From Rutstroemia sp. NJR-2017a BVV2 (Eukaryota; Ascomycota; Leotiomycetes; Helotiales; Rutstroemiaceae), in the NCBI GenBank assembly GCA_002946415.1, contig NJPS01000054.1, forward strand, positions 434,001 to 498,000: a stretch of 64,000 nt of DNA, in the 5' to 3' direction. Positions 16,641 to 29,417 of this stretch are shown here, piece after piece. Below the pieces are notes generated by a model, which did not search any database, was not told the origin of the DNA, and saw only the letters and a list, made by a program, of their open reading frames with translations. Every line of letters starts with the position of its first letter. Position 1 is the stretch's first letter. The position numbers and the translations under genes were made by a program.

Positions 16641-17063
16641 TGCACAGAATTAGGGGCGGGGGGGACAGCAGGATAAGTGAGGAGGGGGGAGAAGAGGGGA
16701 TGTATCATGTATGGGATGGGATTTAAGAGGAAGAAAGAAGATAGGGCGGTATGGGAGAGATGGATGGAATGAGGTGGTAAATAAAGGGGAGGGGAGCAGA
16801 CAGGGTGGACTGAGATAGGAAGGGGATAATAGAGCTTGAGGTAATATAAGGCGGGGTGGAGCGAGAAAAGGAAAAGGCGAGATGTCAAGACTAGATTGTT
16901 GGTGTCAGAGGTCGTACTGCTGTGCAGCAGTTAGCATAGAGTCTAGAATATCTTAACTATCAACTTTGTTCTCATATTTTTATGGAAAAACTCGGCAGCG
17001 TTTGATGTTGTTCCACTGCTAGATGTCGGTTGTGTGTAGGAGATATTGGAAAGCCTCAGATTT

Positions 17064-17265
17064 AGAGCTGAGAATGTATCTTTTGAACTATCTGAAGAAC
17101 TACGATACATCGAAGATAAAAGGGTTTACATCCTCAAGAAAGTGGCCATAAGCGGAAGTATGATCAGTCTAGAAGGGCCTAAAGCCATGTATCATGTATG
17201 CCATCGGAGCCTCCGGTAAAGCATAGCATCCGTCAGATCGGACTACTTCCGAATGCCCTCATTTC
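17064..17265. repeat. Dispersed repeat family A, copy 2
   Basis: Same landmarks in the same order and orientation as copy 1, about 600 bases away. The shared CATCCGTCAGATCGGACTAC stretch is exact, while the middle has many substitutions and small gaps. Confidence 0.75.
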
Positions 17266-20230
17266 CACAAGAAGTAAACCCAATCATGGTCCCCATGTAC
17301 CGCTGCTCTCTATTCTTTGCGGTCGAACCTGTCGGTGTATAGATGGGGGATATTATTGCAGAGGTTGTGCAGATAGTCGGTGACTAGTTACTAGTTCGAC
17401 AGCTACTTCTTTGGTCGTTGTGTTGTTCGGGTCCAGATGTAATTCGGTATAGGATTCGCAGAAACGTCCAAGTTCGACGTCAGGTTTGTGGTTATGTGGA
17501 AAGAGAGATCGGGTCGAGGGAGTGGTTTGGCACGGGATGGGAGGAGGGTTTTGAAAGTGATCTAAATAAAGTATATCCACTATTAGCTTATGAATCGAAC
17601 GGAGCATAGAGATCGAGGGGAAAAGAAGGGATCAAAGAAAACAGAGAGGTGATGCCACTAAACTATTCTAGCATTAGAGAAAAGTGCAATTTGTAAAATC
17701 GGCCACCAGAACTATAGTATATATATGGCTAGACACCGCAAAGAAGTTTTGATCTTCGGTTCAACAAATTAATGATGGCGAGTTTGATGAGGGGTGTTAG
17801 GAGGTTCGGAGGTTCGGAGAGCCTGCTGAGTTCTGTTGTTGTTGAGGAGTGTTCTGGTTGGGGCTGGCGGTTTTCAAAGGTGTTTTTGTTGTTTTGTTGT
17901 CTTTGTTCCTGTTTTGTTGTCGTTTTTCTTGTTTTGCTGTCGTTTGCATATGACTACTGTCATTCTTTCATTTTGCTGTCATAATTCCACTCTCACAACG
18001 CCCCACAGCTAGTGGAGGACGGGGTTGAGGTTCGTGGATTCTCTTTTTTTAAGGTAGTTGGGGTGGAGGGTTGAGGTAGGTGCACAGGACCGCCCGATAA
18101 GAGGATTAATCGAGGAAATGTTGACTGACAGGAAAGCAAGAAGTTGGCTGCGCGTTATAAATACTTGAATGAATGAGCCTGTCATCGGGATTAGGCCTAG
18201 TCGGGATTGCGTGTGAGTATAGATGAAGATGCTATCTCAACTTGAAGTCTGCTAATGACCGTCTTTCAAGCTTGATATATTCACTTCTCTCCGCTTCGTA
18301 GGTCTCATCTCCGGCGTATAGCAGCATAGGCGCGGGACAGCACAGGACAGTGCAGGACAACACAGCGCAGTGAGATGAATAGCTTGTTTCGTTCGAGATG
18401 GTATGGTGTGGCGATGCACGGTGCACTAGAGAGCATCCGCAATTGTTTTTCTGGCAGAAAAGTTGATATAAGTAAAAGTAGCTAGAAATAGGTAGAATTA
18501 GGCGGAAGGAAGCAGAAGGTACTTGGCAGTAGAAGATATAAAAGAGTCTTGTATATTCTACCTACGGTCCTACTCTGTCTACCTCTGGTTCTGAGTTCGC
18601 TGCTTACAGCTAGCTGCTTTTCCCTATGTAACTATGTTCTTTTTTCTGCCCAAATTCCACCACTGTCTACCGCTCTCTGCCGTCCAGTAAGCCGGTGATG
18701 TCCGATCTAAGGAGGATTTGTGAAAAGAAAGACTCTATCTATCCAATCTAATGTATATGTGACTTGCGCGGCATTGAAGACTCGGAGAAACTATTCTAAT
18801 TCTAACAAGCCTTTATCGAGAGAGCTTTGGATGTTCTATAAACTATTGTTTCACCCATTCGCATTTTGCTGTGTTGTAGTCTTGTAGAAGCGTTTTATTC
18901 TTATGCCAGATGCTTCCGAGCAAAATATGCACTGTGCAGCCTGTGCTGTCTTTTACATGCGTTTTATTCTCGTGCCAGATGCTTCCGAGCAAGATATGGC
19001 TGTTATTGCCGATCTTACTGCCGGTGGAAAGTTGTTATCGCAGAATTACAGAATTTACAGTTTAGCATGTCTTGCTGCCATTACATTGCACTACTAAATT
19101 TCCTTCCCAGCAAGAAGGAGGAGGGAGGAGAAGGAGAGAAGAACACGGGGAGATAATATTAGCAAGCCATCCCTTCAAGCTCGTGCTTTGAAAACGTACG
19201 AAGTGTAAAATCAGCGAGAAGAATTATGGTATACACTAAAGCAGAACACTACGAACTCCAGAGTCCAGACAGAAACCTGTAGTTTTAGTTCTTATGGGTT
19301 TACCGTCACGAACTTGAAGCACCGTACGCTCAAATATCGGTGCTATGCTTTCAAATTGATCAGGTCTGCGCCTCTCATGAGTCATATGGGTCTAAGTCCC
19401 ATCTACGAAAGCCTAAAGGATCCACTCTCCATCAATGACTCCATCCGATCTATCTGGAATTCTGAATTATGTATTATAAATACAGTCGGAATGCCGCCAT
19501 TTGTGGTGAACAGTTAAACAGAATCAAATACAAAAAACCTCGCATCCTTAGGGGAGTTTGGTGGGACGGGCTGGAGAAGCCGCTGTTGGGAACTTTCAAC
19601 CTGGAGGTCCTGGAGTATACTTAGGACGGGCTAAGAAGCTGCTGGGGATCTGGGGCATACTGTTGTCAAATCTTATTCTTGTTGTCGATTCGGGTTATTG
19701 TTGTCATGGTCGCCGTCGTTGTTATCGTTGTCGAGTGTATCTTGTTCATCTACTGTTGTCATTTCATTGCATTTTCCGTAACATTTCCTCTCTCTCCACA
19801 ATCCACCACTTTCCTCTCCCGGACCCTCTCCAACTGTGTTTTGAACCCCTCAACTGTGGCATAAATCGCTTCGCACAATGAGAAACTATCCTTCTTGCTT
19901 TTTGTGGACGGATTGCTTCAATGCTTTGCTTCTCAGTTCTAACTAATGGGTAAGAAGTGGCCATATTATATACTCCTTCTTCGATCTAATCTAGTAATCT
20001 CATGACATAAATATTACTGGCCCGGTGGTTGGTCCTAGACTCCTACATTACTTCGTGAATGACCGGACAACAACCGACACAGAGCTCCCACCACAGATAA
20101 AGCTTGTGTCGAAAATCCTGCTCCCCCGTCGATCTGGAAAAGAAAATGTGAAGAAGAGGGAGAAATCTAGTATTCATAGGCGTCGCGATGCTATGTAGCG
20201 AGATCCAGGTTCGGAAGAATCAGAATAAAG
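17266..20230. other. Gene-free stretch with low-complexity TTGTTGTC runs
   Basis: No gene is supported. Repeated TTGTTGTC/TGTCGTT-type words appear near 17880-17990 and 19675-19760. A direct duplication (18890-18998) is listed separately. Open frames are short and overlap on both strands. Confidence 0.45.
18890..18998 (+). repeat. Direct duplication, 69-base period
   Basis: A 40-base block (18890-18929) containing TGCCAGATGCTTCCGAGCAA recurs at 18959-18998 with only a few changes. The spacing of 69 is a multiple of three, but no credible gene spans it. Confidence 0.8.
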
Positions 20231-20620
20231 GCAGTGAATTCCAAGTTCTAGTGGATCAACCAACGCTGAGTGGGGGGACGCCGACGGAATTAGACGGGGA
20301 AGTGAGTATTAGGCTGCGAAACGGGAACCTATTGTTGGTATTCAAGCTCTCAACCCGTCTAGTAACCCAACTGGGTGTATTAAATGCTAAAACAAGGCCG
20401 GGGATGACAAATAGATAGCCAGTATATCCTCAACTAACTTACCGGGTACCCATTAGTCATTGGAACACACCCGTGGGTGCCCCCAACGCGGTGAGTACCC
20501 TATCCACCCGATAGGTTAGTTCGCAGTCTAGGACGAATACAGTGAATTTCAAGTTCTAGTGGATAGACAAACACGAGGATAGGTGAGACGCCGGCGGAAG
20601 CAGGCAGGAGAGTGGTCAGA
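20231..20620. repeat. Local duplication flanking a family B repeat copy
   Basis: A block with CAGTGAATTCCAAGTTCTAG at about 20231-20306 recurs at about 20539-20620, both followed by GACGCCG-CGGAA. Between them lies a segment (about 20330-20535) that resembles 62320-62555: both contain ggtacccatta, a cluster of CCCACC/GGGT words and a TTCGCAG-CTA end. Confidence 0.65.
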
Positions 20621-22134
20621 GTGAGGATGAGGTTTGAAGTGAATTCTGGGTCAAGAAGTGAGCGCTTAGAGCAGTTAGTTTGCTGTTTTCGTGAGACTGA
20701 GAAGGGGTATATATACCCTCAACCCATCTAGAAAGTGGAATAGCCAGAGCAATACTATATGGCACGGTGGTTATCCCATGGGGGAGGAGGGAGGTTCTCT
20801 GCTTGGACAAAGTTTAGGTCTATAGAGAGTGAGAATTTTAAGTTGAAATGTTGGAGACTATGATAGGGGTTTTCGTTGTCATGAATGAGTGATTGGTATT
20901 TGTTGTCGAATACCAAGGTTCGTTGTTACTGCCCGTCCGTGGCCCCATTACCATGAATATGTGAATGACAACAACGATTGAACAGAGTGTAAGTTGTTCA
21001 GTAGCTTGCAAACAGTATGACTCTCTTGATTTTATTCATTCACATATTCTGCAACCTATCTGTAGCCTCTACTAACTCTTAAAGGTTACAAACAGAAAAT
21101 GGATTCGATTGTAGGTTGCTTCTCTCTCCTCATCGGATTTCTTATAAAGATCCTTAGCTTGCGCGAAGAAAAGGCTTGGATCATGGAGATGAGAGGTTTT
21201 TATAGATCATGGGAGAAGGCTAAGATGTTTGTGAAATGGGGGATGAGGTTAGGATGATGGATAGTCACCAATCATCTGTCGGGTACGAGGCAGTGACACC
21301 GTAGAAGTGGTGTACTTATCTTTCTGTTTGATTCACCTGCTTATCTCAGTCCTCCACATGTACATACGGTAACATACCACGAATTAAGGTCCACCGGTCG
21401 TCCGTTCCTCGGTATAGACCTTGACTAAGCGGGCCGACCCAAAGATGAATGAGACACAGAAAAGCTGATTAGGTGATCATAATAAGTGATCACATTACCA
21501 GTCGGGTGAAGTGAGAGCGGGGCAAAAATGTGTTGGGATGAGGGAGTGATTGAAGGACCGGGTAAATGAAGATACTGGGAATATGTTGCTAACTTGAAGG
21601 GACGTAGCGTCGTGATGTGTCTATATAATGCTTGATATCTCCTGATCAATATCAAGTTTCCTCTGACAGGTGAAGGAAGCGACATGAAACAATTGGCTCG
21701 ACAGTTCGTGTGTCTCGGTGGAGCAGAGAGATTTCAGCCCAATATACCTAGCTGCGAGGAAGTTCTGGGAATTTCGGTGATTTAGACTCATTTAGTAGCG
21801 TTTTCCTGACCTTCTCACTATCATTTGCATATCATCATCGTCATTCTTGTCTTTATTGTCATTGTTTCTTAGTAATTCCGCAAAATTCCCAGGCAGCATT
21901 AGAAGACTTGAACAGATTCTGATCAGATTCAGGGTCCAGTGATTCACGGTCAGCTTCAAGTGCTCTACCAACTTGGAGAGCTTGGTAAAGGAGTGCGGCT
22001 AAAGGCAGTCTTTCTGGCGGACTTTCCAGCTGATTTCATGCTGATCTTAAATACAGATAGAAGTCGATGGTGAGCTTGGTGGGGGTGCTGGGTAACGAGG
22101 CTGTGAAGGGCTTACGGGATAGTTAAGAATCTAA
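20621..22134. other. Gene-free stretch
   Basis: No open frame with recognisable content. Pieces such as ATTGTTGTC and TCATTCTTGTC near 20860-20960 and 21830-21870 resemble the low-complexity words further upstream. Confidence 0.4.
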
Positions 22135-22455
22135 GATTCTGAGAATGCATATGATTGGGTCTATCTGAAGAATTAATTACAGTGAAAGCCATGGGCTCGT
22201 ATTCTTAGTACATGGGCAGAAGAGTGACAGCAAGGACAGGTCTAGATAGGCTTAGCTATCTCCTTTTCCATCTGAAGAACTACTTACGGTGAGAATAATG
22301 GGTCATTTGATCGTATCCTCAACAAAATTGAACAAATTGGTGAAAGTTTGGTGGCATTGGTAAGTTCAGAATCTTTAGATAGGCCTGTAGCTACGTTGAA
22401 TTTGTCAGAGGCTCCGACGGAATCGGAGTATTTCGGAATGGCCTCATCTTTCTCA
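22135..22455. repeat. Dispersed repeat family A, two diverged partial copies
   Basis: Two starts of the family (TATCTGAAGAATTAATTACAG near 22162 and CATCTGAAGAACTACTTACGG near 22269) stand about 107 bases apart. The second continues to the family end GGCTCCGACGGAATCGGAGT and CGGAATGGCCTC, with an internal deletion compared with copies 1 and 2. Confidence 0.6.
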
Positions 22456-23156
22456 CAGGCTAAGAACCTAAGATACAAAATAGGCACCCCCAACAGCCTT
22501 AGCCGAAATGGGGTCAACTAGGGGGTTAGCGACGAGAATGAGTATTCACTTCTTTTCTCGCCTCCAGATATTAGTAGCTAGATATTAGGAGTAGCTAATT
22601 AGTAGGCACATCGTGGGTTCAAGTCTTCAAGATAACAGAATAGCACAGGACCAAGATGTAGCCAGTCAAGAGAATAAATGAGGGCATTGATAGCAGAACA
22701 CTATAGCTCGATTTAGCTGGGCTGCTGGAGTGCGATGAATCATTCATTCATACTCAAATTGGGCAGTTATCCGGTACATCTGTAATGATGTTCAGGATAA
22801 AGGTACCGTACAAGCCGAAGAGATGACAAGGACAACAACACTTTCTTGAAACCTGTTGATAACTTGATATCCAATGCCTTCCCCTGCAGCTTTGATATTT
22901 TCGGTTTCGTTTAATATTCACCACTTTGTGACCGGATCATCACGGGGCCAGTAGGCGTTCGCTGGTCATTAAGAAGATTATATCGAGATAGGCCTAGATC
23001 GAGATGAAATTTCTTTATAAGAAGGTCTTCTTCCACATAGTTAGAAGGAAATGTAGACCTACAGATTTGTATCAGTGGCCCGTAAGTGCCCGAGATTTGA
23101 GCCCCTGCAAAATCTACTGCCATGGATGTTTTGTGATATATAAGGAGCCTAACCAG
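22456..23156. other. Gene-free stretch
   Basis: No supported gene. A sequence near 22585-22625 has a B-box-like GGGTTCAAGTC, but no tRNA fold could be built around it. Confidence 0.4.
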
Positions 23157-23650
23157 AGTTCTAGATTGCCAGTGGTGTGAGGAGACTGGGCTTCGATGTT
23201 GCCGTTCGCGGGGGTGCGAACGTTGTCAGTATGTACTAACTGCTGTGACTGCCGCCTTCGCTGTCATTCTTAAGTATCCTCACTAGGAGTATATCCGCAC
23301 TATGAGAAAACCCTCCCTATGAGGCTATGAGTAGACTTACTACCCATCATATGGGCTGTTGCTCTAGATTTCCAGCGGTGACCGGGCTTCGCTGTTGCAA
23401 TACGCGGGTGTGCGGACGTTGTAATTTAGGATTGATTGCTGTCGTTGCCATCTTCGCTGTCATTCTTCACTCCTCACCACTGGTAAACTTACTGCCCATT
23501 GAATTGGCTATTGTTCTAGATTGCCAGAAATATGGAAAGATCGGGGCGTCCCTCTTGCGATACGCTGGTATGCGAACGTTGCCATTTAAGAATTAATTAC
23601 TGTCATTGATGTCTTTGGTGTCATTCTTAACTGTTATCACTGGCACTGTG
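23157..23650 (+). repeat. Tandem array of three diverged units (about 150-200 bases)
   Basis: Units begin near 23157, 23361 and 23513. Each contains, in order, TCTAGATT-CCAG, a CTTCG-TGTTGC or CTCTTGCGATAC segment, a GTGCG-ACGTTG segment, and GCTGTCATTCTT or its variant. Units 2 and 3 also share a lead-in CTTACTRCCCAT. Divergence is high, so the array is old. Confidence 0.75.
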
Positions 23651-26600
23651 AGTGGAATTACTGTTGATTGCACTGGCCTTCCGTCGATAATGTATATCAA
23701 ACAGGCTGATAGGAAGAGGTCCCTCAGCTCCCTCTAGCTCAGACGTATCTGCGGACTGAAGTCAGCACCCCCATCGCATAAAGAAAAGACAAAAAAGATA
23801 GAGTTCCCTCTCCATCTTGACCGTCTTCCAACGCGTCACAGCGGCGAATATGGAAAGAAAAGGTAAAAAAGGATACGAAGACATTCAGCTTGTTAAATAC
23901 TTGAAGAAATTCGTCTCATAATAGTAAGCAGCAATGATATGATATCCCGACTTAGCCTAGTGCACTGTGTTTCTGTCCCTAGGAGCCCGCCTGACTCCTG
24001 GGTGCTGAGCGCTCTTATTCACCTCCCCATCCGAAGACCCAGGAGCATGAATATGAAGATAATATGGATATCCAAGTATGAGCGCGAGTAATAAAGAAAG
24101 TGAATTTATCCCGAGTCGGCCCTCCTATGGACGCAGCATGGGCAGATCTTTATCATCTTGAACATACGAGGATTTATGAGCACATTGTATTTGGAATTGT
24201 GAGTGTTGAGGACGATAGAGCAGTTCTATTTACGCGACAGTGAGTATGACTTGGATAGTAAAAGGAACTTTGTGTATAAAGAAGTGTTGTTGAACTTGTT
24301 GTTCATTTCGTGGTCGAAGAACTCGCATCATCGTTGGCAGAGACTTTCTGCTAAGTGTAGAAAAATATAAAATATTACCCAGAGAGGAAGCATCGTCCTC
24401 ATAAAACGTGTCTATGCCCCCTCGCAGAGCCCCAAAGTATAGAGAATCACGAAATGATGTTCGCAAGGTCGCATACAACTGACAAAGCTTCAAGTTGTGA
24501 GGTTGCTCTTTGTGAACAACAACTTATCAATGCACGTTTCTCTCTGAACAATAACTTATCAATCGAACTTGAATTTACAAGTAGACGAGAAATTCTACTG
24601 CGGATATCTACATACCTCATCGATGGGCCGTAATTATTGAGCGCATCTACGGTCCTCGACTCCTCGACTCCTCGACTCCTCGAAGCCAACTGGCTCTCTT
24701 GCCGAAAACCGAAAATGAGATGGGCTTGTAGATATTTAAGACTTCGCTTTGAGGTCTCCAGTCCACGCATCAGCGGAGTAAATCTGCGAATCTGCGATGT
24801 GCTTAGCCATAAAGCTTTGGAAGACATTAGAAAGTGGAAGGAACCTCCTTCCTTTCAAAATTTCGCATACAGAAAATCCGCGATTTCATCCATGGGAATA
24901 CAAAATACTGCCTACATTCTCGCCATCACGACAGCCAACTTGGAGCATTTGCTCCTTTGATGTTTACATAGCTCGACATAAGCCACCAGCTTAAACTCTC
25001 GTTCCACCGCTTCTATGCTACCAAGCGCCTTGCCAGTCCATTCAAACCTACCATCCTACTTTCCCGAATTTCCATCGATGCGGATCTCCAGATTGAACAT
25101 TTCGTCGTGCGCCAGAGAAAGCTAGACGAAAAGCTGTTAAGCATCTCCATATGCATATGTGCAACATCGAATTTCAAAAATGCATCGAATCGAGAAGGGA
25201 GCATTTGCTCCTTGAACATACTTCTAAAGCTCAAGACCTGCAGTTCCTATTACAGCCAAGATCAGCCTCTTACATCGTCTCGCGGAGCCAAAAGCCATAG
25301 CTAGACACATGCAAAAGTGTGATTCTCTATCTTTCGGATAATTGGCTTTGCAACTAAGTTTCCGCAAGCAAGGAACGGATCTTCCACAGACCCCTCAAGT
25401 ATGTCAATTAGCACGCTGCACGGCAACTTTCCTCATCATGAATGCGATCGTTTGATCGTCGTGAAGCTTCTCAATGAAGGAGTTATCATAGCTCCATATC
25501 GTCGAGAAAGCCAATGGTCCCAGAGCTAACATTCGGTACAGACTTGAAGCTCTAAGCTGTCAGAACGAACTCTATTCCTTCTTTATGGTTTATTTGCACC
25601 TCTTTCTTGATTACTTGGCTGATTGAGCCGAGGCTGGGCGGAATAGTTTGTGGAGTTAGGTGAGGCCTTTATTCATCCAGGTGCAAGACTTTGGTAAAAC
25701 GACGGTAAGTAAAACTTCCTACATCATGATAATACAGGCAACTTCCATAGCTACAATCTCAAGCTTTAACGCCTCCATCTCTTAGGAGAACCACTGGCTA
25801 ATCTCAGGATTTAGATCTCCAGCCTGCGATGGCTTACGAATACTTCGACCACCCACGCGCCTCAATTACTTGCATACAAGCTACGAATCTCGAGCACACC
25901 GCGCATCCGGGCCCCCTCCTACCAGACTTTCCCATCCAGAAACTCTCCGAAACTCTATAATTCCCATCGTGGAGCGTATGCAGAACTTAAAGACCTTCAC
26001 GCCGAATGTGCCGAATTTCGAATCTCGATCGCATGCATACACTTTGCGCAAACAACATGAAGTTAAGAGACGCAAGCTCTCGCAACGCCATGAGCAGACT
26101 CGCGGGCCTGCAGTCTGTCCAACACCGACTGTCTGCAAAAGACTTAAAAATCTTCATATTGGAAACTTTGGAGGAGTGATGCCGCAGGAGAAAATCTTCT
26201 AGTTCACCGATCGTTTGCATACGCAAGCACACTACTATCGTAGACAGCACCTAGTTATTTGGGACATCCAGATTCCAGACTCCGTAATCGCACTATACCA
26301 TCCAACCACTCCCATCTAATGCCGAACTGCTAACTCTTAAATCATAGAACTCAAACTCTCGAACTTCCTTCCCCATCCGACATCTCGCATATAGATAGAT
26401 CTCTACGCAAGATTATTTCCGCTCCGATCCGATCAAACCTCCATCCATTTAAACTTCCGGAGTTTACATCCGCCCCGCCCCTTTCGCTCAGGTACCGCAC
26501 GCATACCACGGTACCACGAGGATCCAATCCAGCATTCCCCATCCGTTCATGCATAAGGCTGTGCTTAGCTGTGGATCTTTCTTTCTTTCTTTTCCATTAG

Positions 26601-29417
26601 GGACCTCAGGCTTCCACGACGCGCAAATTAGTAATTTTCCTCCGCGACGCCTACCCGCTTGTCTCCCGAGCCGAAACTCAAATTCGCTGAATCGCCTCAA
26701 CTCCGACCCCCTATATGCTTGCTACCTTGCGTTTGCTTTTCTCAAATGTTTTCATACACCGACATGATACTCGAGCCATCTTCTGCTCAAAATAGCATGC
26801 GCTGGATTTGCCCTGCCCTGTCCTATCCTATTGATATCTGCGGGCTATAAAATGTGATCGAAACCCCTACAATCTGATATTCTGACTCGTACCCTTCAAC
26901 CCGAAAAGGCTCGGGCTGAGGGAAAAGGAAAATAACTTTTGATTGCTTCGAAACCTAACCGGTCAGCCGTAGACATGGGAATTCGACTTTCTGGGGATGG
27001 CATTCTGGAAGGTTTTTTGCTTTGGGGGAAGGGACATGACTCGCTCCATACCTAGCAAACTCTATTTCCAGCTATTGTAGGTAGGGCTGGGCTGGGGCTG
27101 TCTGGGAAGAAACATGTGGCTGGGCTTGCAATTAACCTTAGTGCAGCAGTTTGTTTTTCTTGTTACCCTGAGATTGGTAGCGGTAGAATAGCAAGAAGAA
27201 GTCAGAAATGCTACTGCATTATGCCTAGGTATACTGCAAGTGTGATGATTTTCCATCCACCCTTATGGTCTCGACGGACTTCTCCTCGCAGCGTTTGTTT
27301 GTTTCCAGGTGCTTGAAATGAAAGGAACATTCCGGGGCTAGAAAAACCAATACAATAAAATCCAAAACACCACAACGGCGCCGGTGGTGTCTGAGCCGGA
27401 CAGGAAAGAAATAAAGGAGAATCCCGAGTCTACCGCGCTCGCCGCACAGCCTGGATCCAACGTCTATCTTCTAGAAGACCCCAACCACTCAAGCCAACAA
27501 GACATGATGATCTGCATCACGGAAGAAGCAACTTCCACCACGGCTGAAACTCCAGCTCAAGGGGAGGGAAGGGAAGGGAAGACTCGGCACGGAACCTGTA
27601 GCCCCAGCTTTTGAAAGGAACAAAAAAGCAAGCGGATGCCATGTGCTTGTATGTATGTGCACCACACTGCACTGCTACACAGCGTACCTTAATATCTAGA
27701 TCGAGATCGGAAGAACGATCCCAAAGCAGCTTAGTCCGTAGCTCACTCACCTCACAGTGAAGTCAAACGCAAGTACCGATCGGTAGTTGAGGTCTCACTC
27801 ACCACATATAGTATAGGATCTGAGATTGTGTTCATTTCCACAACAAGGACGAGGGCATTTCATTTGAGTCGAACAGCACTGCAATATGAAGAAGTGAGGC
27901 TTTCGGATATCTTCCGCTTTTGCTGGGGCTTCGTTCTCTGTTGAGTTATGATGTGATGCGAGCATGGATTGGATTGGATTAGGGTTGCGGTTGGGGTTGA
28001 TGGATACCAACTGTACCCACATGTACTTACTAGTCACCGTCACCGTATTTCATACGCCCGTGTCCATCACACACGACAGGGCAACTAAACCCACAACAAG
28101 CATTCATCTCCCCAGATACTGTAGCAAGCCCTCCCTCATTTCACCCGTTCATCCATCTCCAACCCAACCCCAACTTACCGTTACTGTATATACCCATTCC
28201 AACCACATGACCCCAAACCGCAAATCCCCCAACCCTCAAACCTCGGTGCACACCCCCAAATGCAGTTATATCCCCCGAACCGAGATCGATCTGATAATCA
28301 TACTTATGGAGATATTGCGTCGGAGATGGCTACTAGAAGTAGTCAAGCCCGGAGGAGCCAGGTACCCATGTTTCTGTGAAGCACAAAAACAACAATGCGA
28401 CAAAATAATAATGATCGACGATTAGTTTAACTTACAACTTACAACTTCCAAGGAACTGCTTGCTTAGCCCTGCCCTTCTGTTTTCCCGCGTCCGTGTGTT
28501 GAAGATTTGTAAGCAGGATGATATTCGAGACTGTAAGATTAGCTTGCAGAAGGTGTATGTGTACACGTCCCGGAAACATCGGTCTGGAGATGAAAGACTT
28601 TTCGAAAAGGAAAAATCTAGACGAATGGATGGACATAGAAATTTCCGTCGTCTATCGGAGGATCTATATGAGGCTTATTGGTGTCATACAAGCAAGCTGA
28701 AAAAGTGCTAGTAGTCGATGTGTGCGTAAAGGGGTGTTAAGTCATAGAGGGGCAAGGGGGGCATGTCATGATGCGGGAAAAATTCCGCGTTTGTCTTCTC
28801 CAAGACAAATCATCACAATCATTGACGTGAACTTCACAATGTTTCATGGTCAAATTATGAGGTAAAAATATCAAGTAAAGAGTGTAGGAAGAATTCATTC
28901 CATGATATCGTATTCGTGTGTCTAATCAATACAAACAGGTATCCGTTCCTCTCTTCTCCCTCGCAGTCTCCCTTGCATCAAAGATGCTGTATAAAATAAA
29001 TACAACTAGAAAGAAATAGAATATCTATCCGTAGAGTAAAAAGATGGGAAGAACCATAGAATGGAGTAGATGCAAAATGCGAAGAATGACAAAGTAAAGT
29101 AAAAGTAAAATCCTGACAAAGCTGTGTCCTAGAAGACATGATATATAAACATATATCGGGTATATGGCGTCAGAGACGATTTTGACGCCCTCAACCCAAT
29201 GAAAATCCAAACATACACATATCCTTTTCCTTTGATCAGTTTCCATTCCGATCCCTGGGCCCATGGCTATTCCGACAAAGCCTGCAATATAAATATAAAA
29301 TAGTGAAAAAAATGACGCCGTGTGTGTATGTGTTTCCGTTCCCCTTCATACGCCAATGGTAGTGAAAATTTCAAAATGCGTGTATATCATCAAACTGGGT
29401 ATTGAAACAAAAGAAGC
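23651..29417. other. Gene desert with possible F-box/LRR-like relic
   Basis: About 5.8 kb without a convincing intact gene. Between about 24600 and 26200 scattered plus-strand frames contain leucine-rich wording such as MQNLKTFTPNV and CKRLKNLHIGNF (in the frame 25870-26202), which is reminiscent of F-box/LRR-type fungal proteins, but stops interrupt every path. A short TCCTCGAC tandem is listed separately. From about 28900 to 29417 the sequence is AT-rich and probably the 3' untranslated region of the bZIP gene. Confidence 0.35.
24653..24683 (+). repeat. Octamer tandem TCCTCGAC
   Basis: Three exact TCCTCGAC units and a partial fourth. It sits inside the possible F-box-like relic. Confidence 0.85.

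Noticed and set aside
18890..19097. Duplicated Cys-rich short frame (period 23 codons)
   Set aside because: The duplication is real at DNA level, but the frame is short, lacks a signal peptide or end, and sits in repeat-rich DNA.
22585..22625. tRNA-like B box GGGTTCAAGTC
   Set aside because: No matching acceptor stem or anticodon arm could be formed around it.
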